NCBI GenBank assembly: GCA_045643285.1
Contig: JAZUKN010000097.1
Location: 51,462-115,461 of the forward strand
Length of the DNA stretch: 64,000 nt
From: UMGS1696 sp045643285
Lineage (GTDB): Bacteria > Bacillota > Clostridia > Oscillospirales > CAG-272
Direction: 5' to 3'
This document shows positions 51,369 through 59,381 of the stretch, in pieces; the stretch's first letter is position 1, and each line of letters starts with the position of its first letter. The position numbers and the translations under genes are program-made. The notes under the pieces are model-generated. The model searched no databases. It was not told the origin of the DNA and saw only the letters and a program-made list of their open reading frames with translations.

Positions 51369-52583
51369 ATGCCGTTATTTGAACTTGATAATAATAATTA
51401 CGAAAGCGGAGTAAACATTAAGGTCATAGGTGTCGGCGGCGGCGGAAACAACGCTGTCAACAGAATGGCAAACACCGTAAAGGGCGTTGAGTTCATCGCA
51501 ATCAACACCGATATGCAGGCGCTCGTTAAGTCGAGTGCCACAACAAAGATAGCGATCGGCGAAAAGATCACAAGAGGTCACGGAGCAGGCTCGAATCCCG
51601 AAGTAGGCTTCAAAGCCGCAGAAGAGAGCGAAGAAGCTATCGCGGCTGCAATAGACGGAGCAGACATGGTATTCGTCACGACAGGTATGGGCGGCGGTAC
51701 AGGCACAGGCGCGGCTCCCGTTGTTGCAAGGATCGCAAAATCGAAGGGCATTCTTACTGTCGGTATCGTAACAAAGCCGTTCGCGTTTGAAGGCAAGAGA
51801 AGAATGGATCAGGCTGAAGAGGGCATCGAAAAGCTCAAAGAGTACGTCGACTCCCTTATCATCATCCCGAACGAGAGACTTAAAGAAGTAGGCGAGAAGA
51901 TCACTCTCATGAACGCATTCCAGGTCGCAGACGATGTTCTTCTTCACGGCGTACAGTCGATCTCCGAGCTTATCAACGTTCCCGAATACATCAACCTTGA
52001 CTTCGCCGACGTTACTTCCATTATGCAGAACGCAGGCTATGCTCATATGGGTATCGGTACCGCATCCGGTAAGGATAAGGCTGTCGAGGCTGCTCGTGAA
52101 GCTATCTCCAGCCCTCTGCTCGAGACATCCATCACAGGCGCGTCGGGTGTGCTTATCTCTATCACCGCTTCTCCCGACATCGGACTCGACGACATAGAAA
52201 CCGCATCGTCTCTCATCTCCTCCGAGGCAGCCGATGACGCAACCGTTATCTGGGGTGCGGCATTCGACGAATCCCTTGAGGATACAATGAAGGTCACTAT
52301 CATCGCAACGGGCTTTCTCAACAAGAACGAAGCGGACAAGACTTTCGGCAAGAAAGAAAACCTGAAGCCTATCGCTTCCGGCAAGATCAAATCCGGCGTG
52401 AACGACGTAAAGCTCACGAAGGCAGGCGAGAAAAAGAAAGAAGCCGAAGAAAACGAAGACGGCGAATCCCCGATCTCCGACGACGATTTCAACGAGATCC
52501 TGAAAATGCTCAATATGGGCAAGAACCAGGGCGGAAATCAGAACAACCAGGGCGGCTTCGGCGGCTTCACAAGAAGATTTTAA
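51369..52583 (+). CDS. ftsZ: cell-division GTPase FtsZ
   Basis: A 404-residue FtsZ. GTP-binding GVGGGGNNAVNRM, tubulin signature GGGTGTGAAP and the T7 loop region NLDFADV are intact. It polymerises into the Z ring. AAGGAGG precedes the start. The C-terminal linker is short and Lys/Glu-rich; the end is Gln/Asn/Gly-rich and finishes GGFTRRF, without a clear D-I-P-x-F-L peptide for FtsA/SepF binding. No ftsA is adjacent. Confidence 0.97.
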   Translation: MPLFELDNNNYESGVNIKVIGVGGGGNNAVNRMANTVKGVEFIAINTDMQALVKSSATTKIAIGEKITRGHGAGSNPEVGFKAAEESEEAIAAAIDGADMVFVTTGMGGGTGTGAAPVVARIAKSKGILTVGIVTKPFAFEGKRRMDQAEEGIEKLKEYVDSLIIIPNERLKEVGEKITLMNAFQVADDVLLHGVQSISELINVPEYINLDFADVTSIMQNAGYAHMGIGTASGKDKAVEAAREAISSPLLETSITGASGVLISITASPDIGLDDIETASSLISSEAADDATVIWGAAFDESLEDTMKVTIIATGFLNKNEADKTFGKKENLKPIASGKIKSGVNDVKLTKAGEKKKEAEENEDGESPISDDDFNEILKMLNMGKNQGGNQNNQGGFGGFTRRF

Positions 52584-52593
52584 GTAAGACAAC

Positions 52594-52627
52594 AAAGCGG
52601 TCACGTTTAATGCGTGACTGCTTTTTG
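52594..52627 (+). terminator. terminator of ftsZ
   Basis: AAGC-x-GTCACG-TTTAATG-CGTGAC-x-GCTT followed by TTTG. Confidence 0.85.
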
Positions 52628-52648
52628 TGAAAAAAGGAGAAATTCACG

Positions 52649-53002
52649 ATGAAAAGAATAATAATAATGATGCTTGTACTCGCGCTCGCGTTTACATTCG
52701 AGTCATGCGGTTCAAAAGAAACGAAAGAGGATGAAAACGGCATGTTGCTTGGCGGCTGGACTGAAAAGGATGAAGAACTCAATGAAGAAGAACTTGCGAT
52801 ATTCTACGACGCGACACAGTATATTTCCGATGTATCGCTTGAGCCTATAAAGCTGATCGGCACACAGGTCGTTGCCGGACTGAACTACAAATTCCTCTGC
52901 ATTGCCACTGATGAGGCAGGGGAACATAAGGTGGTCGTAACGGTTTATCACGACTTGCAGGGGAACAACACCGTCACATATACAGAAAACTACACCGAAT
53001 GA
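52649..53002 (+). CDS. cystatin-like lipoprotein
   Basis: A 117-residue protein. A signal peptide ends in TFESC, a borderline lipobox with Cys20. The mature part is acidic and ends in a beta-rich region containing GTQVVAGLNYKF, which fits the QxVxG loop of cystatins (the segment that enters the cleft of papain-type proteases), followed by two strands. Bacterial cystatin-like lipoproteins exist but are little studied. AAGGAG precedes the start. It stands alone between two terminators. Confidence 0.65.
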   Translation: MKRIIIMMLVLALAFTFESCGSKETKEDENGMLLGGWTEKDEELNEEELAIFYDATQYISDVSLEPIKLIGTQVVAGLNYKFLCIATDEAGEHKVVVTVYHDLQGNNTVTYTENYTE

Positions 53003-53008
53003 AAAAAC

Positions 53009-53042
53009 ACTCTCCGACCGTTATGATCGGGGAGTTATTTTG
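53009..53042 (+). terminator. terminator of the cystatin-like gene
   Basis: ACTCTCCGACCG...CGGGGAGT stem, one G-U pair, followed by TATTTTG. Confidence 0.7.
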
Positions 53043-53089
53043 TATTGCGTAAATTGTCCGAATATCGAATATAAAAATCCGTTTTCCTC

Positions 53090-53145
53090 TTGAAAAATCC
53101 GACAAAATATTATATGATTATATTGTCGTAAATGACAAAAATATA
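53090..53145 (+). promoter_or_regulatory. promoter and possible operator of the sugar oxidoreductase operon
   Basis: TTGAAA (53090-53095) and TATGAT (53113-53118), spacer 17. Immediately downstream TATATTGTC and GACAAAAATATA (53119-53145) form an imperfect dyad over the start of transcription, a likely repressor site. Confidence 0.55.
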
Positions 53146-53167
53146 ACTCTGTTCGGAGGATCTTATT

Positions 53168-54259
53168 ATGACACAGGCATCGGACAAAATCAGAATAGGC
53201 ATAATCGGTTGCGGCGGTATAGCAAACGGCAAGCATATGCCGTCTCTTTCCAAACTGAAGGACGTTGAGCTTGTTGCTTTCTGCGATATCATCGAAGAAA
53301 GAGCACTCAAGGCAAAAGAAGAATACGGCACTCCCGACGCAAAAACATATACGGATTACAAAAAACTTCTCGAAGATAAAACGATCGACGTTGTTCACGT
53401 CTGCACACCGAACCGCTCGCATAGCTTCATCACGGTCGACGCACTCGAAGCCGGAAAACACGTTATGTGCGAAAAGCCTATGGCGATCAACTCCACCGAG
53501 GCACAGAAGATGCTCGACGCACGGAAGAGAACAGGCAAGCTCCTCTCGATCGGATACCAGAACAGACAGACAGCCGAAGCTCAGTTCCTCAAAAAAGAGG
53601 CAGAAGCCGGCACGTTCGGCGATATCTACTTCGCTCGCGCTTATGCAGTACGCCGTCGCGCAGTTCCGAACTGGGGCGTTTTCATGAACGAATACGAACA
53701 GGGCGGCGGTCCGCTCATCGATATCGGCACACACGCGCTCGACCTCACACTGTGGGTAATGAATAACTACAAGCCGAAATACTGCGTAGGTACTACATTC
53801 CATAAGCTCGGCAAACAGACAGAGCAGGGCAACGACTGGGGCGACTGGGATGTTGACAAATTCACGGTAGAAGATTCCGCGTTCGGCTTTATCGTAATGG
53901 AAGACGGCGCGACTATCTCGCTCGACGCATCGTGGGCGCTCAACACACTTTACAATAAAGAAGCGTGTATGCGTATCTGCGGTACAAAGGCAGGCGGCGA
54001 CATGATAGACGGCGTACATATCAACGGCATCAGACAGAACAGACAGTACGTGTTCCAGCCGAGCTTTGCTGCCGGCGGCGCTGCATTCTATGAAGGTGTT
54101 TCGCTTGATTCCCCCGCAGACCGTGACGCATACCAGTGGATAGAGGCAGTTCGCGCGAATAAAGAAGCGTGCGTACTTCCCGAACAGGCATTCACGATCA
54201 CGAGAATCCTTGAAGGCATCTATAAGTCCGCCGAGACCGGAGACATTTACAGGTTTTAA
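53168..54259 (+). CDS. Gfo/Idh/MocA family oxidoreductase
   Basis: A 363-residue NAD(P)-dependent sugar or inositol dehydrogenase. The Rossmann site is IGIIGCGGIANGKHMP; the family's catalytic Lys is in CEKPMAI; the C-terminal domain has GGGPLIDIGTHALDLTLW with the conserved Asp and His. Substrates in the family are cyclitols and many sugars. GGAGGA precedes the start. It is followed by a TIM-barrel isomerase, a pairing frequent in inositol-like catabolism. Confidence 0.92.
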   Translation: MTQASDKIRIGIIGCGGIANGKHMPSLSKLKDVELVAFCDIIEERALKAKEEYGTPDAKTYTDYKKLLEDKTIDVVHVCTPNRSHSFITVDALEAGKHVMCEKPMAINSTEAQKMLDARKRTGKLLSIGYQNRQTAEAQFLKKEAEAGTFGDIYFARAYAVRRRAVPNWGVFMNEYEQGGGPLIDIGTHALDLTLWVMNNYKPKYCVGTTFHKLGKQTEQGNDWGDWDVDKFTVEDSAFGFIVMEDGATISLDASWALNTLYNKEACMRICGTKAGGDMIDGVHINGIRQNRQYVFQPSFAAGGAAFYEGVSLDSPADRDAYQWIEAVRANKEACVLPEQAFTITRILEGIYKSAETGDIYRF

Positions 54260-54289
54260 TCTTGATCAAAACTGAGCGAGGATAATGAT

Positions 54290-55258
54290 ATGAAGATTTG
54301 CGTCTGCGAAAACATCAACGCGAAGCTGACACTTGACGAGTCTCTCAAGAGACTTAAAGAAGCCGGAATCGAAGCCGTTGAAATAGGCTGTGGCGGCTAC
54401 CCGGGAAAAGACCACGCCGATCCCGACGTACTTCTGAACGACAGCCGCGCGTATAAAAAGTGGCTCGATACGTTCAAGAAATACGATATGCCTATCGCTG
54501 CGCTGTCGTGTCACGGTAACCCCGTCCACCCCGATAAAGATACTGCTGCCGCATTTGACAGAGATTTCCGTAACTGCGTCCTTCTCGCCGAAAAGACGGG
54601 CATCGACACCGTTATAACATTCTCGGGCTGTCCCGGAGACAGCGAAACATCGAAGTACCCGAACTGGGTTACTTGCCCGTGGCCAGACGATTTTCTCAAG
54701 ATCCTCGATTGGCAGTGGAACGAAAAGCTCATCCCTTACTGGATCGACGCCGTAAAATTTGCGAACGACCACGGTGTTACGAAGATCGCACTTGAGATGC
54801 ACCCGGGGTTCTGTGTATATAATCCCGAAACGCTTTTGAAACTCAGAAGCGCAGTCGGCAACACTATCGGTGTGAACTTCGATCCGTCTCATCTCGTATG
54901 GCAGGGAATGGAGCCGTCAGCCGCTATCCGTATGCTCGGTGACTCTATATACCACGTCCACGCAAAGGACACAAAGGTCGACGAAATAAATACCGCGCGC
55001 ATCGGTGTACTTGACACGAAGCATTACTCCGATGAGATAAACCGCGCATGGGTGTTCCGCGCACTCGGCTACGGTCACGACGTCGCATGGTGGAAGGACC
55101 TCATCTCGAATCTCAGACTTGTCGGATATGACGGCGTTCTCTCGATCGAACATGAAGACAGCCTCATGTCGAACGAAGAAGGGCTCAGAAAAGCCGTTGC
55201 GGTTCTCGAAGAGGCGATAATGCGCTCCCCGAAGCCGTCGACAATGGCATGGGCATAA
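54290..55258 (+). CDS. sugar phosphate isomerase/epimerase (AP_endonuc_2 TIM barrel)
   Basis: A 322-residue xylose-isomerase-like barrel of the IolE/IolI type. Metal-site residues fit Glu in IALEMHPGFCVY, Asp and His in NFDPSHLVWQGM, His in VHAKDT and Glu in LSIEHED. The substrate is unknown, probably a keto-sugar or inosose made by the neighbouring oxidoreductase. GAGCGAGG lies before the start. Confidence 0.88.
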   Translation: MKICVCENINAKLTLDESLKRLKEAGIEAVEIGCGGYPGKDHADPDVLLNDSRAYKKWLDTFKKYDMPIAALSCHGNPVHPDKDTAAAFDRDFRNCVLLAEKTGIDTVITFSGCPGDSETSKYPNWVTCPWPDDFLKILDWQWNEKLIPYWIDAVKFANDHGVTKIALEMHPGFCVYNPETLLKLRSAVGNTIGVNFDPSHLVWQGMEPSAAIRMLGDSIYHVHAKDTKVDEINTARIGVLDTKHYSDEINRAWVFRALGYGHDVAWWKDLISNLRLVGYDGVLSIEHEDSLMSNEEGLRKAVAVLEEAIMRSPKPSTMAWA

Positions 55259-55325
55259 AAAGTGAAATAAATCCCGTGTGGGATTTGTGAAATGCCCACT
55301 GGTGTGAATAGTTAGAAACAATATC

Positions 55326-55364
55326 AAAGCATCTGCTGATAATCCTTATCGGTAGGTGCTTTTT
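55326..55364 (+). terminator. terminator of the oxidoreductase-isomerase operon
   Basis: AAGCATCTGCTGAT...ATCGGTAGGTGCTT, an interrupted stem, followed by TTTTG. Confidence 0.75.
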
Positions 55365-55417
55365 GTATTTCGCTGTGAGATATTTTTTGTCTCCGTGCGG
55401 ATTTTTCGCGCAAATTA

Positions 55418-55446
55418 TAGACAAAATACGGTTATTGTGGTATAAT
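55418..55446 (+). promoter_or_regulatory. promoter of gltX-glnS
   Basis: TAGACA (55418-55423) and TATAAT (55441-55446), spacer 17. There is no T-box-like leader in the 40 bases that follow. Confidence 0.65.
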
Positions 55447-55486
55447 ATTTTGATTATAATTAAAAATAAACTCATTGGAGTGTGCT

Positions 55487-57175
55487 ATGGATTATAAATA
55501 TCTTTCCGAACTGCTTTTTCCGGATGTGAAGCTGACACGCGAGGACATTGAGGCTCGTTTTCCTCCGAGAAATCTTCCCGAGGGCGCAAAGGTCACCCGT
55601 TTCGCACCCAGCCCCACAGGCTTTATCCACCTCGGCGGTCTGTTCCCGTCGACGGTAGGCGAAAGACTCGCTCATCAGTCGGGAGGTGTGTTCTTCCTCA
55701 GAATTGAAGACACAGACGCTAAGCGTGAAGTTGACGGCGCGGCAAATGCGCTCATCGAAACGCTCGCACGGTTCAATATCCGGTTCGACGAGGGCGCTAC
55801 AATCGGCGAGAACGGCGAAATAGTCGACAGCGGAAACTACGGTCCGTATAAGCAGAGCGAACGTAAAGAAATCTACCACGTTTTCGCAAAATGGCTCGTC
55901 GCAGAGGGCAAGGCTTATCCCGTATTCACAACGGAGGACGAGCTTGAAGCGATCCGCGAGGTCGACAAGAAAGCCGAAGTAAAGGCGCGCGAATGGACGC
56001 CCGAGCTTGAAGCCGAACAGAAAGCCGAAATGCTCCGTCAGCGCGAATTCACTATCGAAGAAGTCGAAGAACACCTGAAAAACGGCGACAAATTCGTGCT
56101 TCGTATGCTTGCCGACGGCGACCCCGAAAAGAAGATAAAGATAACCGACCTTATAAAAGGTAACCTTGAAATACCCGAAAACGACAAGGACGAAGTGCTT
56201 CTCAAGAGCGACGGCATCCCGACATATCACTTCGCACACGCGATAGACGACCATTTCATGGGAACGACGCACGTCATCAGAGGCGAAGAGTGGCTGCCGA
56301 GTCTGTCGCGCCACATCATGCTCTTCAACTTCCTCGGATTCAAGCTCCCGAAGTATATGCACATCGCACAGATCATGCATCTTGACGAAAACGGCAACAA
56401 AAAGAAGCTCTCGAAGCGCGATATGGGCGCAAACGTCGAGGACTACCGCAGAATGGGCTACACGAACGAGTGCATGACCGAGTATGTTATGACGCTCCTC
56501 AACTCGAACTTCGAGGAATGGCACGCACAGAACCCCGATAAGCCGATCACAGACTTCCCGTTCTCGATAAAGAAAATGAGCACGTCCGGTTGCCTCCTCG
56601 ACTTCGGCAAGCTGAACGACGTGTCGAAAAACGTTCTCTCGAAGATGACGACAGACGAAATTTACAACAAAGTCACCGAATGGGCGAACGAATTTGATCC
56701 CGATTTCGGCGCACATCTCACTGCGGACGCGGAGTACTCAAAGAAGATTTTCGCAATTGGAAGAGGCGGAAAGAAGCCGCGTAAGGACTTCGCAACGCTC
56801 GCGGAAGTTAAGCCGTTCATCGGATTCTTCTTCGACGATTACTTCAAGGTAACGGACGCGATCCCCGAAAACTTCGACCGAAATGACGTGAAAGCAGCAC
56901 TTGAAGGCTTCTGCGAAACGTACGACTACGCCGACGACATGAACACATGGTTTGAAAAGATCGGCAAGATCGGCGAAAAGCTCGGTTACACGACCGATAT
57001 GAAGGCGTATAAAGCCGATCCGACGGCTTACAAAGGCAACGTCGGAGATATATCGATGTTCATCCGCGTCGCAGTGACGGGAAGAATGAACTCCCCCGAC
57101 CTCTACACCGTAATGCAGATAATCGGCAAGGACAGAACTCTCGCTCGCGTAAAAGCGATGATAAATTCTCTTTGA
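55487..57175 (+). CDS. gltX: glutamyl-tRNA synthetase
   Basis: A 562-residue class I synthetase, longer than the usual ~480. The HIGH motif reads PSPTGFIHLGG and the KMSKS motif KKLSKRD; RIEDTDAKRE follows the first. The catalytic core has an insertion rich in Glu and Lys (about 145-205, EAIREVDKKAEVKAREW...). It charges tRNA-Glu with glutamate. The ATG at 55487 has GGAG six bases upstream. It is followed by glnS after 17 bases. Confidence 0.93.
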   Translation: MDYKYLSELLFPDVKLTREDIEARFPPRNLPEGAKVTRFAPSPTGFIHLGGLFPSTVGERLAHQSGGVFFLRIEDTDAKREVDGAANALIETLARFNIRFDEGATIGENGEIVDSGNYGPYKQSERKEIYHVFAKWLVAEGKAYPVFTTEDELEAIREVDKKAEVKAREWTPELEAEQKAEMLRQREFTIEEVEEHLKNGDKFVLRMLADGDPEKKIKITDLIKGNLEIPENDKDEVLLKSDGIPTYHFAHAIDDHFMGTTHVIRGEEWLPSLSRHIMLFNFLGFKLPKYMHIAQIMHLDENGNKKKLSKRDMGANVEDYRRMGYTNECMTEYVMTLLNSNFEEWHAQNPDKPITDFPFSIKKMSTSGCLLDFGKLNDVSKNVLSKMTTDEIYNKVTEWANEFDPDFGAHLTADAEYSKKIFAIGRGGKKPRKDFATLAEVKPFIGFFFDDYFKVTDAIPENFDRNDVKAALEGFCETYDYADDMNTWFEKIGKIGEKLGYTTDMKAYKADPTAYKGNVGDISMFIRVAVTGRMNSPDLYTVMQIIGKDRTLARVKAMINSL

Positions 57176-57192
57176 TTTAAGGAGTAAGCACC

Positions 57193-58842
57193 ATGGCAGA
57201 GATTGAAAGCAAGAATTTTATAGAAGAAATAATCGAAGAAGACCTCGCCGCAGGTAAGGTCGAGAAGATACACACCCGTTTTCCGCCTGAGCCGAACGGA
57301 TACCTCCACATCGGTCACTGTAAGGCGATCTGCGTCGACTTCGGTATGGCGAAAAAGTACGGCGGCGTGACAAACCTCCGTATGGACGACACTAACCCCG
57401 CAAAAGAGGATTCCGAGTACGTCGACGCTATCAAGGAGGATATCCACTGGCTCGGCTTTGACTGGGACGACAGATTCTTCTACGGCTCCGACTACTTCGA
57501 GAAGACATACGAGCTTGCCGAAGACCTTATCAGAAAAGGACTTGCATACGTCTGCGAGCTGACGCCCGAACAGTTCAAGGAATACCGCGGCGACCTCACG
57601 CATCCTGCAGTATCTCCGTACAGAGACAGACCGATCGAAGAGTCACTCGACCTTTTCCACCGCATGAGAGACGGCGAATTTGAAGAGGGAAAATACACAC
57701 TCCGCGCAAAGATCGACCTTGCATCCGGCAACATCAATATGCGCGACCCCGTGCTTTACAGAATCAAATATATCGAGCATCACAGACAGGGAACAAAGTG
57801 GTGCGTTTACCCAATGTACGACATAGCTCACCCGATCCAGGACGCACTTGAGGGCATCACGCACAGCTTCTGCTCGCTTGAATTCGAGAACCACAGACCG
57901 CTTTATAACTGGGTGATCGAAAACTGCGACGTTCCGTCCAAACCGAGACAGATCGAGTTCGCACGCCTCAATATCACGAATACCGTGCTGTCGAAGCGTA
58001 ATCTCCGCTATCTTGTTGAAAACAACATCGTGGACGGCTGGGACGACCCGAGAATGCCCACACTGAGCGGACTCAGACGGCGCGGCTATACACCCGAATC
58101 CATCCTCGACTTCATCGACAGAATAGGCGTGTCGAAAGCGAACAGCATGGTGAACATCGAAATTCTCGAACACTGCGTCAGAGAACAGCTCAACGCACAG
58201 GCAGAGAGACGAATCGCCGTGCTGAATCCGATAAAGGTCGTTATCGACAATTATCCAGAAGATAAGACCGAGTATTTCGACCTCCCGAATAATCAGAATG
58301 ACCCCGATGCAGGCACGAGAAAAGTCCCGTTCACGAAAGAGCTGTATATCGACGCCGACGACTTCGCACTCGTTCCGCCGCCGAAGTTCTTCCGCCTCAA
58401 GCCGGACGGAGAAGTCCGCCTCATGGGTTCGTATATCATCAAATGCGGCGAGATCGAGCAGAATCCCGACGGCTCCGTAAAACTCATCCACGCAACGGCT
58501 GACCTTGAGACAGGCACAGGCGTTCCGACTGACCGTAAGGTAAAGGGAACTATCCACTGGCTCAGCGCAAAGTTCGCACTGGACGCAAACGTTGTCCTCT
58601 ACGACCGCCTCTTCACGCGCGAGAATATGAACGACCTGCCGGAGGATACTTCGTATATCGACTTCCTCAATCCCGAATCCGCTGTCAAGGCAGAGGGCGC
58701 AAAGATCGAGCCGTCGCTTGCCGAGGCAAAACCGGGAGATAAATTCCAGTTTGTCCGCATCGGCTACTTCTGCAAGGATACAAAGAACGAGAATACGTTC
58801 AACAGAACCGTCTCGCTTAAAGGAAACTATAAACCGGAATAA
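57193..58842 (+). CDS. glnS: glutaminyl-tRNA synthetase
   Basis: A 549-residue GlnRS, near the usual 550. HIGH motif EPNGYLHIGH, NLRMDDTNPAKE, HHRQGTKWCVYPMYD, CSLEFENHRPLY and the KMSKS-equivalent VLSKRNL are all of the GlnRS type; the C-terminal anticodon beta-barrels are complete (GTIHWLSAKFA). It charges tRNA-Gln directly. Most Firmicutes use the GatCAB route, so this gene marks a lineage with direct charging, probably gained by transfer. AAGGAG lies before the start. Confidence 0.96.
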   Translation: MAEIESKNFIEEIIEEDLAAGKVEKIHTRFPPEPNGYLHIGHCKAICVDFGMAKKYGGVTNLRMDDTNPAKEDSEYVDAIKEDIHWLGFDWDDRFFYGSDYFEKTYELAEDLIRKGLAYVCELTPEQFKEYRGDLTHPAVSPYRDRPIEESLDLFHRMRDGEFEEGKYTLRAKIDLASGNINMRDPVLYRIKYIEHHRQGTKWCVYPMYDIAHPIQDALEGITHSFCSLEFENHRPLYNWVIENCDVPSKPRQIEFARLNITNTVLSKRNLRYLVENNIVDGWDDPRMPTLSGLRRRGYTPESILDFIDRIGVSKANSMVNIEILEHCVREQLNAQAERRIAVLNPIKVVIDNYPEDKTEYFDLPNNQNDPDAGTRKVPFTKELYIDADDFALVPPPKFFRLKPDGEVRLMGSYIIKCGEIEQNPDGSVKLIHATADLETGTGVPTDRKVKGTIHWLSAKFALDANVVLYDRLFTRENMNDLPEDTSYIDFLNPESAVKAEGAKIEPSLAEAKPGDKFQFVRIGYFCKDTKNENTFNRTVSLKGNYKPE

Positions 58843-58848
58843 TATAGA

Positions 58849-58880
58849 ATGAATAATAAATAATGAATAATGAATAATTA
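58849..58880 (+). repeat. short ATGAATA-type tandem repeat
   Basis: ATGAATAATAAATAATGAAT and further variants occupy about 30 bases after glnS, an A+T-rich simple repeat. Confidence 0.6.
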
Positions 58881-58889
58881 GACAGAGCA

Positions 58890-59115
58890 AACGAAAGTCT
58901 TGCATTCGCTTTGTAACAAAGGGGATTCCAAAGGGGGAATTGACGTCAGTCCTTCCCCCTTTGGTCGTGTGGATTCATAAGGAGTCCGCGAAAGTGAACT
59001 CGGTTGTGCAGCCGTCCGCGTAGGACAAAGACGAAACCAAACGTGCAGTTTGGAAAGTATTTTTCGCTGTGCGCCCATTTGCGAAAAAACAAAAAGCGTT
59101 CATAACGTTTTCTTC
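58890..59115 (+). repeat. hairpin-mosaic intergenic repeat, copy 4 (shortened)
   Basis: Contains ACGAAAGTCTTG, TTTGTAACAAAGGGGATTCC, the inner hairpin CCAAAGGGGGAA...TTCCCCCTTTGG, GATTCATAAGGAGTCCGCG, GAACTCGGTTGTGCAGCCGTCC and CCAAACGTGCAGTTTGG. It lacks the GAGATGCGGAGC palindromes of the other copies. No gene seen. Confidence 0.7.
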
Positions 59116-59133
59116 ATTTTTTTCTGGAAAACT

Positions 59134-59165
59134 CTTGACAAAATCCCCCTCTTGTGATATACTAT
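59134..59165 (+). promoter_or_regulatory. promoter of tRNA-Lys
   Basis: TTGACA and TATACT with a 17-base spacer, about 25 bases before the tRNA. Confidence 0.75.
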
Positions 59166-59187
59166 TTAAGCTGTCCAAGTGACAGAT

Positions 59188-59260
59188 GCCCCACTAGCTC
59201 AGGTGGTAGAGCACTTGACTTTTAATCAAGGTGTCCGGAGTTCGAGTCTCCGGTGGAGCA
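59188..59260 (+). tRNA. tRNA-Lys (anticodon UUU)
   Basis: Anticodon loop CTTTTAA gives UUU; T-arm CCGGA-GTTCGAG-TCTCCGG type; acceptor GCCCCAC with GTGGAGC has one C-A mismatch at position 3-70; discriminator A. CCA is not encoded. Unlike tRNA-Ser and tRNA-Arg it has no copy of its 3' end downstream. Confidence 0.93.
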
Positions 59261-59264
59261 GACG

Positions 59265-59299
59265 AAAAAATGACTTATCGGAAACGGTAAGTCTTTTTT
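59265..59299 (+). terminator. terminator of tRNA-Lys
   Basis: GACTTA-x-TAAGTC followed by TTTTTTC, with AAAAAA on the other side. Confidence 0.85.
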
Positions 59300-59320
59300 C
59301 GTTATGTGGACGGATTTCTC

Positions 59321-59350
59321 TTTACAATCCCCGGCATTTTATGCTATAAT
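59321..59350 (+). promoter_or_regulatory. promoter of the GH3 gene
   Basis: TTTACA (59321-59326) and TATAAT (59345-59350), spacer 18. Confidence 0.65.
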
Positions 59351-59381
59351 AAAACAAAATCCACATACAACGGAGTGCATT

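Noticed and set aside
51375..52604. 409-codon open frame antisense to ftsZ
   Set aside because: It is the mirror of a highly conserved gene. Its sequence is Cys/Asp/Val-rich without domains, no ribosome site precedes it, and such frames arise from codon bias here.
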